Positions 44,312 to 50,508 of a stretch of DNA of 64,000 nucleotides are shown here, in pieces. A program made the position numbers and the translations under genes. The stretch is from assembly GCF_018070045.1 (NCBI RefSeq), contig NZ_JAGPYK010000003.1, positions 186,001 to 250,000 on the forward strand, written 5' to 3'. The notes under the pieces were generated by a model. It did no database searches. It was given only the letters and a program-made list of their open reading frames with translations, and was not told where the DNA came from. This DNA comes from Micromonospora sp. U21 (lineage in GTDB: Bacteria > Actinomycetota > Actinomycetes > Mycobacteriales > Micromonosporaceae). Within the stretch, counting starts at the first letter, position 1. The number at the start of each line of letters is the position of its first letter.

Positions 44312-44702
44312 CCTGGGCCACCGAAGCCGGGCGGCGCTTCATCTCCTCCATGAACGGGAACCGGGCGGTGAGCTCGGCGAGCGTCAGCCCGGCGCGCCAG
44401 GCCGAGGCCAGCTGGGCGACCTGGACGAGGTCCATGGCGTCGCCTCGCGCCTGGACCTCTCCGGAGACCCGAAGGTCGATCATGAAGTATCGGGCCTGGG
44501 AGCCCAGGCCGACGCAGACCACGCCCTGATCGGAGTGCAGCTCGGCGCAGGTGAACCGGCTACGCCCCTGCTCGGGGGCGGTCACCCGGCCGAGGTCGAG
44601 CTCGTGCCGGGCAGCGATCTCGATGAGCGCGGGGGCCAGACCACCCCGCTCGACCAGGTCCGGGTAGAGGCGCACACCCAGCGCCGTCGACACGTCGCTC
44701 AT
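44304..44702 (-). CDS. DUF6193-like protein (132 aa)
   Basis: 132 residues starting at ATG 44702, with GGGAG 6 nt upstream. The pattern ALGVRLYPDLVERGGLAPAL and the closing WRAGLTLAELTARFPFMEEM resemble DUF6193 proteins, sometimes annotated as natural-product biosynthesis proteins. Usual members are longer, so this may be a short or shortened form. No catalytic residues can be named. Its 3' end overlaps the frameshifted orphan gene by 8 nt. Confidence 0.6.
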   Translation of the reverse strand: MSDVSTALGVRLYPDLVERGGLAPALIEIAARHELDLGRVTAPEQGRSRFTCAELHSDQGVVCVGLGSQARYFMIDLRVSGEVQARGDAMDLVQVAQLASAWRAGLTLAELTARFPFMEEMKRRPASVAQVS

Positions 44703-44960
44703 GACTGACTCCCACTTCCTCGTGACAGAGACCAGCAGCGCGCAGGTTACGGGGATGTTTCCGGCGAGCCTCGTCATCCTGTCCCCCATGGACGCCCCAC
44801 GGCAATAGGAAGGATCGATTCGGCCCCGATCGGAGGAATGTGCCGTCGGACCCGCAGCGGCCGGCCACATCGACCATGGTCACCAGGCGTGCGGCCTCCC
44901 ATCGCTCGCCGGACGGCTCGTTTGCCCGTGTCCGCACCGGGAACGCGCCGCGCGACGCCA

Positions 44961-44984
44961 GGCGCCGTCAGAAGAGACGGCGCC
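44961..44984 (+). promoter_or_regulatory. Leader hairpin before the PfpI-like gene
   Basis: GGCGCCGTC (44961-44969) pairs perfectly with GACGGCGCC (44976-44984) around AGAAGA, ending 5-6 nt before the ribosome binding site AAAGGAG. The rest of the ~300-base gap 44703-45001 shows no gene. Confidence 0.4.
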
Positions 44985-45001
44985 GCGAAAGGAGCCGCAG
45001 G

Positions 45002-45583
45002 ATGGCCACCCGACAGCAGGCACTGGCCGGCAGGCGGATCGCGTTCCTGGCAGCGGACGGGGTCGAAGACGTCGAGTACACCCAGCCCCGGGCCGCGGCG
45101 GAGGAGGCGGGTGCCCAGGTTCACCTGATCTCGCTACGCCCTGAGGAGATCCAGTCGATGCACCACGACCTCAACCCGGCGAACCGTTTTCCGGTGGACC
45201 GGACGGTGGAGCAGGCCGATCCGGGTGACTACGACGCTCTGGTGCTTCCCGGTGGAACGGTCAACCCGGACCGGTTGCGGATGAACCCGGGAGCGATGTC
45301 CTTCATCCGGGCGTTCTTCGAGCAGAGCAAGCCCGTGGCCGCGATCTGCCACGGTCCGTGGTCGCTGGTCGAGACCGGGATGGTCGCCGGTCGGATGGTC
45401 ACCTCGTTCCCCAGCCTGCGTACCGACATCCAGAATGCCGGCGGGACCTGGGTGGACAAGCAGGTCCAGGTCGACAACGGCCTGATCACCAGCCGCAGCC
45501 CGGACGATCTGCCAGCGTTCTGCGCCGCGATGGTGGAGGAGTTCGCCAAGGGCCAGCAGATCCGGCGGGTGACGACCGCCTGA
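45002..45583 (+). CDS. DJ-1/PfpI family protein (type 1 glutamine amidotransferase-like)
   Basis: 193 residues. RIAFLAADGVEDVEYTQPRA at the start and the nucleophile elbow AICHGPWSLVE (Cys near residue 118) match PfpI/DJ-1 proteins; the Glu of GVEDVEY is in the usual place. Members act as intracellular proteases, deglycases or stress proteins. The ATG at 45002 is fixed by AAAGGAG 7 nt upstream; an upstream open frame lacks homology. It follows a hairpin leader. Confidence 0.88.
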   Translation: MATRQQALAGRRIAFLAADGVEDVEYTQPRAAAEEAGAQVHLISLRPEEIQSMHHDLNPANRFPVDRTVEQADPGDYDALVLPGGTVNPDRLRMNPGAMSFIRAFFEQSKPVAAICHGPWSLVETGMVAGRMVTSFPSLRTDIQNAGGTWVDKQVQVDNGLITSRSPDDLPAFCAAMVEEFAKGQQIRRVTTA

Positions 45584-45584
45584 C

Positions 45585-45622
45585 CCTCCGCCGGAGGCCG
45601 GGCTGCGCGCCCGGTCCGGAGG
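45585..45622. terminator. Possible imperfect terminator after the PfpI-like gene
   Basis: CCGGGC/GCCCGG (45598-45603 with 45609-45614) inside CCTCCG/CGGAGG arms forms an interrupted stem. Confidence 0.35.
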
Positions 45623-45686
45623 GGTGTGCGCCCACCACCCCGACGCCATCAGGTGGTAGCGGACTGTCGTCGCATTGGAAACACTC

Positions 45687-45736
45687 TTGACAAAAACACC
45701 GTCATATCGACATGCTTCGTTATAGAGAGCGCTCTC
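45687..45736 (+). promoter_or_regulatory. Promoter with CebR/LacI-type palindrome upstream of GH16
   Basis: A -35 TTGACA lies at 45687-45692. The 12-base perfect palindrome GAGAGCGCTCTC at 45725-45736 closely resembles the CebR operator core GGGAGCGCTCCC of Streptomyces cellulose-utilisation genes. It lies 51 nt before the GTG start. Confidence 0.6.
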
Positions 45737-45787
45737 CAGGCCCTCCGGTGCACAGCCTCCGCCACCCCCCTCGCTGAGGAGCCCCCC

Positions 45788-47050
45788 GTGTTCACAGCCC
45801 GAACCGCCCCCCGTTTCCGACCCCTCGTCCTCGCCGCGGTCGCTCTCCTGGCCGCCACCGCGGCGCTCGTCCTCCCGGCACACCCCGACCGGGCCGAGGC
45901 CGCCATCGGCCCGATCACCTGGCAGGACGAGTTCAACGCTCCGGCCGGCGCAGCCGTCGACCAGAGCAAATGGCGCTTCGACATCGGCGGTGGCGGCTGG
46001 GGCAACAACGAGCGGCAGTACTACACCAACAGCACCAGCAACGCCGTCCACGACGGCCAGGGCAACCTGGTCATCACCGCCCGCCGGGACAACCCCGCCA
46101 ACTACCAGTGCCACTACGGGCGCTGCGAGTACACCTCGGCGCGGCTGCTGACCGCGGCCACCTTCACCCAGACGTACGGCCGGTTCGAGGCCCGCATCAA
46201 GATCCCGCGCGGTCAGGGCATCTGGCCGGCGTTCTGGATGCTCGGCACGGGCAGCGGCGGGTGGCCCAACGTCGGCGAGATCGACATCATGGAGAACATC
46301 GGCAGGGAGCCGAACACCGTCTACGGCACCGTGCACGGGCCCGGCTACTCCGGCGGCGGGGGCATCACCGGCAGCCGCACCCTCGGCGGGCCGCTCGCCG
46401 ACGGCTTCCACACCTACCGGGTGGACTGGGAGCCGAACGTGATCACCTGGTACCTGGACGGGGTGCAGTTCCACCGGGTCGATCCCGCCCGCCTGGGCGG
46501 CAACCGGTGGGTGTTCGACCACCCCTTCTTCATGATCCTCAACGTGGCGGTCGGCGGTAACTGGCCCGGCTACCCGGACGGCTCCACGCAGTTCCCGCAG
46601 CAGATGCTCGTCGACTACGTCCGGGTGTCCGGGTACACCTCCGGCGGCGGTGGCGACCCGGCCCCCGGCACCAGCCGGATCCGGGGTGCGCAGAGCGGGC
46701 GCTGCATCGACATCCCCAACGCCAACCCGGTCGAGGGCGCCAAACTCCAGATCTGGGACTGCAACACCACCGCGGCGCAGGCCTGGACCTTCGCCTCCGA
46801 CGGGACCGTCCGGGCGATGGGCAAGTGCATGGACCCCGCCTGGGCCGGCACCGCCAACGGCACCGAGGTAAACCTGGTCTCCTGCAACGGCAATCCCGCC
46901 CAACGCTTCACCCTCAACGCCGCCGGTGACCTGGTCAACATCAGCGCCAACCGGTGCGTGGACGTCCGGGACGCCAACCCCGCCAACGGTGGCAAGCTGC
47001 ACCTGTGGGACTGCATCGGCGCGGCCAACCAGAAGTGGTCCCGCGTCTGA
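45788..47050 (+). CDS. Secreted GH16 endo-beta-1,3-glucanase with ricin-type CBM13 domain
   Basis: 420 residues. Signal peptide ~1-38. The GH16 domain (~40-285) carries the catalytic motif GEIDIMENIG (nucleophile and acid/base Glu), with WQDEFNAPAG at the start and YGRFEARIKIPRGQGIWPAF before it, as in bacterial laminarinases. A short Gly-rich linker leads to a ricin-B/CBM13 trefoil (~300-420) with the repeated QxW-type segments (LQIWDCNTTAAQAW, LHLWDCIGAANQKW). The product degrades laminarin or fungal beta-1,3-glucan outside the cell. GAGGAG precedes the GTG by about 7 nt. Regulated probably by a LacI-type factor. Confidence 0.92.
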   Translation: MFTARTAPRFRPLVLAAVALLAATAALVLPAHPDRAEAAIGPITWQDEFNAPAGAAVDQSKWRFDIGGGGWGNNERQYYTNSTSNAVHDGQGNLVITARRDNPANYQCHYGRCEYTSARLLTAATFTQTYGRFEARIKIPRGQGIWPAFWMLGTGSGGWPNVGEIDIMENIGREPNTVYGTVHGPGYSGGGGITGSRTLGGPLADGFHTYRVDWEPNVITWYLDGVQFHRVDPARLGGNRWVFDHPFFMILNVAVGGNWPGYPDGSTQFPQQMLVDYVRVSGYTSGGGGDPAPGTSRIRGAQSGRCIDIPNANPVEGAKLQIWDCNTTAAQAWTFASDGTVRAMGKCMDPAWAGTANGTEVNLVSCNGNPAQRFTLNAAGDLVNISANRCVDVRDANPANGGKLHLWDCIGAANQKWSRV

Positions 47051-47078
47051 GGAGCGGACAGCTCATACCACCAGCGAC

Positions 47079-47111
47079 TGGGCCGCCCGGGAAACACGTT
47101 CGGGCGGCCCA
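47079..47111 (+). terminator. Terminator after GH16 (11-bp stem)
   Basis: TGGGCCGCCCG (47079-47089) pairs perfectly with 47101-47111, loop 11 nt, 29 nt past the stop. Confidence 0.7.
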
Positions 47112-47203
47112 CCGCCATGCGCCGTCCGGTGGCGGTCGGAAGCGGTTGACCCGTGGTGCTCCGCGGATTCGCTTGATGATCGAAGGACCACAGCAACGCC
47201 CGC

Positions 47204-47230
47204 TATGTTCGGATTTAACCAATAAGTCCG
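47204..47230 (+). promoter_or_regulatory. Promoter-operator of the DUF4331 gene
   Basis: A -10-like TATGTT (47204-47209) abuts an imperfect palindrome: CGGATTTA (47210-47217) against TAAGTCCG (47223-47230), one mismatch, 5-nt gap. A regulator bound there would block the start of transcription. Confidence 0.4.
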
Positions 47231-47250
47231 GCAGCACCGGGAGTCAGCTC

Positions 47251-48273
47251 ATGTCGCACCACCTCGACACCCCCCTCGCCGCCCAGAGCGGCCAGCTCTT
47301 CATCAACGACCTGTACGTCTTCAACGGTGAGCGCGCCACCGTGTTCGTCATGGACGTCAACAGCTCGGTGACCAAAGCCGACATCAAGCGCGGCTTCCAC
47401 GCTGAGGCGCGCTACGAGATCAAGGTCCACTTCAACGACGGGGAGTTCGAGGAGTTGACCTACCGGGTCGCCTTCGGTGAACCGGACGGCGCCGGGAAGC
47501 AGACGCTGATGGTGTACGAGCTCACCGGAGCGGATGCCCGCGACGACGCCGCGATGGGCACTCCCATCGTCGAGGGTCGGACCGGCGAGGTGTCGAGCGG
47601 CGGGAACGTCCGGATCTGGGCCGGGCGGATCGCCGACCCCTTCTACATCGACCTCGGCCAGCTCGCGACCGTCAACGCCGCGTTCAAAAACGGCGCGAAG
47701 CTCGACCGCTCGGCGTGGAAGGCCGACGAGGCCAAGAACACTTTCGCCGGCACCACCGTCGAGTCGATCGTCCTCGAGGTGTCCCAGGACGAGCCGATGC
47801 TGCGCGACGGCACGCAGATCGGCGTCTGGTGCACCACCAAGCTGGCGACCGACGCCGGTGGGTGGCGGCCGATCAACCGTGGCGGCCACCCGATGATGTG
47901 GCCGACCTTCTGGCCGACCGACACCGACTTCTCCAACCCGGCCAACGCCCGACACCCCAGCAACGACCTCAAGGAGGACGGCGAGGAGATCGCGTCAGCG
48001 GTCGCGCGGGTGGTCGCGGCGAACGGGACCGCGCCGGACCCCCAGGCGTACGGCTGGAGCGTGGCTCGGCAGCTGTACCCCGACGTGCTGTCGTACCAGG
48101 TCGGGACGCCGGCCAACTACGGCTTCGCGGTCCGCAACGGTCGCACCATGGCCGACAACGCACCCGAGGTGATGTTCTCCCTGGTGCTGAACACCGGGAT
48201 TACCTCCGGCCTCACTCCGGACGTGACCAAGGCCGCCCGCGCCGACGCCTTCCCGTACGTCGTGCCGGCCTGA
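47251..48273 (+). CDS. DUF4331 family protein
   Basis: 340 residues. The start MSHHLDTPLAAQSGQLFIND is the DUF4331 signature (SHR/HxDSP-type opening followed by DLYVFNG). The domain continues over the whole length (TVFVMDVN, YEIKVHFNDG, NVRIWAGRIADPFYIDLGQL, GHPMMWPTFW). Usual members are exported, but no signal peptide is visible here. Function of the family is unknown; in other actinobacteria it is linked to ECF sigma factor operons. CGGGAG lies 8 nt upstream of the ATG. Confidence 0.88.
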   Translation: MSHHLDTPLAAQSGQLFINDLYVFNGERATVFVMDVNSSVTKADIKRGFHAEARYEIKVHFNDGEFEELTYRVAFGEPDGAGKQTLMVYELTGADARDDAAMGTPIVEGRTGEVSSGGNVRIWAGRIADPFYIDLGQLATVNAAFKNGAKLDRSAWKADEAKNTFAGTTVESIVLEVSQDEPMLRDGTQIGVWCTTKLATDAGGWRPINRGGHPMMWPTFWPTDTDFSNPANARHPSNDLKEDGEEIASAVARVVAANGTAPDPQAYGWSVARQLYPDVLSYQVGTPANYGFAVRNGRTMADNAPEVMFSLVLNTGITSGLTPDVTKAARADAFPYVVPA

Positions 48274-48309
48274 CCGGGCCGCCTCGGCCCCTATCCGGCG
48301 CGGCGGCCT

Positions 48310-48624
48310 TCAGCGCCGTCGCCACGCCCCGGCCGCGTTGGTCCACGGCGACACTGTGTAGAAGGTGTACCAGTCACCGCCGCCCGTCTGCGGGGTGACG
48401 ACGGTCAGCCCGCACAGCGGGCTGCCAGGCGCGTCGGGCAGCTCGGGCAGCTCGGGCAGCTCGGGCAGCAGGACGGTAGCCATGTCCGGGATCATCCGGC
48501 GGGCATGCGCGAGGTCTACCTCCTGGCCCTCGGCGCCGGGTAGGGGCAGGCCGGGCATCGTACGGCCGATGCACTCGACGATCACCGTCTCCTCGGTCCG
48601 CAGGTCCGCGACGCGGATCCGCAC
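48310..48624 (-). CDS. Small protein with Leu-Pro-Glu repeat (104 aa)
   Basis: Not recognised. The GTG start at 48624 lies inside the end of the GNAT frame (43-nt overlap), with no good ribosome binding site. The centre contains LPELPELPELP encoded by four exact copies of a 9-base unit. The C-terminus (GGDWYTFYTVSPWTNAAGAW) is aromatic. It may be a real small protein translated by coupling with the acetyltransferase, or a spurious frame. Confidence 0.4.
   Translation of the reverse strand: MRIRVADLRTEETVIVECIGRTMPGLPLPGAEGQEVDLAHARRMIPDMATVLLPELPELPELPDAPGSPLCGLTVVTPQTGGGDWYTFYTVSPWTNAAGAWRRR
48434..48469. repeat. Tandem repeat, 9-base unit x4
   Basis: TCGGGCAGC occurs four times without change. 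On the minus strand it encodes the Leu-Pro-Glu run of the 104-residue protein. Such tracts are prone to slippage. Confidence 0.9.
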
Positions 48625-49126
48625 GCCGGCAGCGTCGGCAGTGCGTGCGCCGCACGTTCGGCGAGGTCGTCACCGCGCCCCGCGAGGTCGAACCAGCCGA
48701 CGTTGTGCCGCGTGACCACCAGGCCGTACCGCTGTGCGAAGCCCCACCCGCGGTCGAGATCATCCCGGAGCGTACTGATCACCACATGCTGCGGGCGGAG
48801 GTTGAGCTCGGCCCACCTGTTCAGCTCGGCGGCCAGGGCGCTGCCGATCCCCCGCCCGCGGTCGCGTTCCGCGACGGCCACCAGCGCGGAGACCGTGCCC
48901 GGCCACGCCGGCTCCGCGGTGAGCTTGCCGGCCCCGACGATTTCTCCCGACCGCTCTGCCACGAGGGCGTGGTGGACCTCGCCAGGCTCCGCGCTGCTCA
49001 ACTGGTCGAGCAGCCGGTGTCGTTGTCGTCACCCGCGGTGAGCACCAGCAGGTCGACGGCGACCGCGATGTCCGTAGGGCGGAGGGTACGGATGGTGGCG
49101 TCTGCCGGGGCTGTCAGCGCGGTCAC
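48582..49126 (-). pseudogene. GNAT N-acetyltransferase, frameshifted
   Basis: The first frame starts at GTG 49126 and reads ATIRTLRPTDIAVAVDLLVL then stops just after DDNDTG. The second frame continues LLDQLSSAEPGEVHHALVAE, carries the acetyl-CoA motif RDRGRGIGSALAAELNRWAE, and ends at 48582. A missing base near 49014 (ACCGG where ACCCGG would fit) accounts for the shift. The joined protein is about 180 residues, a normal GNAT length. Either a sequence error or a recent loss. Confidence 0.7.
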
Positions 49127-49322
49127 GTGATCGCAAGCTACCCGGCGCGGTAGGCCCCCCATGAATGACCTTCGACACGCCTCGACCTCACGTTCCGCAG
49201 AGGTGAACGGCCGGTCACGAACGGGTAATTCGTCCGCTGACGCGAGTTGCTGGTGATCGCGGAAGGCGTATAGGTGGCGGACTGAGATAAGCACGCGCCG
49301 CAGGGCTAGGCATTCCGTGAAA

Positions 49323-49363
49323 GCGGACTGACCTCCTCGGCCGCGCCGAAGAGGTCAGTCCGC
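49323..49363 (-). terminator. Terminator after the DUF2188 gene
   Basis: A perfect 13-bp stem (49323-49335 with 49351-49363) continues as a further 5 bp after one mismatch. It ends 16 nt past the minus-strand stop. Bases 49127-49322 hold no recognised gene. Confidence 0.75.
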
Positions 49364-49379
49364 AGGGGGCTGGAAGCTG

Positions 49380-49610
49380 TCAGCCCTCGATGTCTCGTGG
49401 GTCGCGGCTGCGCGGGTAGGTGTTCTTCTCCCCGATCGTGCCGTCCTGCTTCTTGATCACATGCTCGACGCCACGGTCGGCCGCCATCTCGCGACCCTGG
49501 GCCTGCGCGTCGGACTTGGAGTCATGCGTGCTGCTGGCCCGCTCGTTGCCCTCGGGCCGGTTCTTCCACTGCCCGTCCTCGTGGTACGTGTCGACGTCAC
49601 CCTTGGTCAT
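49380..49610 (-). CDS. DUF2188 domain-containing protein (76 aa)
   Basis: 76 residues. The pattern THDSKSDAQAQGREMAADRG then VEHVIKKQDGTIGEKNTYPR is the DUF2188 domain, a small beta-beta-alpha fold present in many bacteria, often described as a stress or phage-linked protein with no proven role. GGGAGGAG lies 6 nt before the ATG, an excellent start. Monocistronic with its own strong terminator. Confidence 0.88.
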   Translation of the reverse strand: MTKGDVDTYHEDGQWKNRPEGNERASSTHDSKSDAQAQGREMAADRGVEHVIKKQDGTIGEKNTYPRSRDPRDIEG

Positions 49611-49715
49611 CGCCGGCTCCTCCCTGCGTCTGCGGCGTCCACCACACCAGTTGCCCGGAGACGTTCTGGGACAAACGTGGGCTGTGGCGTCCTCAACAGA
49701 CGGTGGCGCTGGCCG

Positions 49716-50372
49716 TCACCCGGGTTGGCAGTTGTTGCTCGTCCGCTTGACGATGTGTTCGCGCTCGTCGGTGGTGATGCCCGACGGCTCCCCGTCGAAG
49801 TGCGTCTCCACCTTGTCCCACCCGCGGCGCTGCTCGTAGTGCAGGTGCGGAGCGCCCGAGTTGCCGGTGCTGCCGAGGCGGCCGATCTGGTCGCCCTGGG
49901 CGACCCGCTGACCCTTGCGGACCAGCGGCGGTTCGAGCAGGTGCAGGTACTGGGTCTCCCACTTGCCACCGTGGTCGATCTTCACCCAGTAGCCGCCACC
50001 GCGACCGCGCGGGCCCTCGGGATTCCCCGGGTTACGCCCGCCCACCGACCCGTTGACGCCCGCCACGGTGACCGTGCCGGCGTAGGAGGCGAGCACCGGC
50101 CGCCCCCACGCCTCCCCGTCGGTCGGAAACAGGTCGACGTCGTAGTCGTCGTGGCCGGGATAGGTGCTGAGCTGCCACGTCTCACCGCAGGAGACGGGGA
50201 GTTGGAAGAGCGGACGCGGGCCTGGCGGTCGCAGCATCGGTACGACGACCAGGGCGGTGGCGATGAGGGCCACGACCGCGACGAGCGCGAGGAGAACCCG
50301 GGCGGTGCGGCTGCGGACGCGGCGGTGGGTGCGGACTCTGGTGGGGCGGCCGGTCGTCACCGCACCGAGCAT
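49716..50372 (-). CDS. M23 family peptidase, membrane-anchored
   Basis: 218 residues. A basic N-terminus (RPTRVRTHRRVRSRTA) precedes one transmembrane helix (~25-46, VLLALVAVVALIATALVVV). The M23 domain follows: STYPGHDDYDVDLFP has the first zinc His and Asp, GYWVKIDHGGKWETQYLHL is the core strand pair, and HLHYEQ holds the last ligands. Such enzymes cut peptidoglycan cross-bridges. The ATG 50372 is chosen (GGCGGGG upstream); TTG 50387 is possible. Divergent from the rifampin-phosphotransferase-like gene. Confidence 0.83.
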   Translation of the reverse strand: MLGAVTTGRPTRVRTHRRVRSRTARVLLALVAVVALIATALVVVPMLRPPGPRPLFQLPVSCGETWQLSTYPGHDDYDVDLFPTDGEAWGRPVLASYAGTVTVAGVNGSVGGRNPGNPEGPRGRGGGYWVKIDHGGKWETQYLHLLEPPLVRKGQRVAQGDQIGRLGSTGNSGAPHLHYEQRRGWDKVETHFDGEPSGITTDEREHIVKRTSNNCQPG

Positions 50373-50437
50373 GGCAGACCCCGCCAACGCCTCAGCTCCG
50401 GGTCACGACTGCCGTCCGGCCGCCCCCAGCGGTCACA

Positions 50438-50466
50438 TTGCAGTCGTATCGCGAACCGGGTACGGT
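50438..50466 (+). promoter_or_regulatory. Promoter of the phosphotransferase-like operon
   Basis: TTGCAG (50438-50443) and TACGGT (50461-50466) are spaced by exactly 17 nt, with the operator palindrome starting 3 nt later at the expected transcription start. Confidence 0.65.
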
Positions 50467-50469
50467 GGG

Positions 50470-50491
50470 ATGCAATGCAATTGCATTGCAT
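50470..50491. promoter_or_regulatory. 22-bp perfect palindromic operator
   Basis: The central 20 bases are TGCAATGCAATTGCATTGCA, and one further A/T pair extends the symmetry. It lies immediately after the -10, where a bound repressor would block initiation. The TetR gene at the end of this operon is the likely binder. Confidence 0.75.
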
Positions 50492-50508
50492 AGAGAGAAG
50501 GCCCCCAG

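Noticed and set aside
50395..50508. Rifamycin-associated element upstream of the phosphotransferase-like gene
   Set aside because: I looked for the known GC-rich inverted element; only the AT-rich 22-bp palindrome is present.
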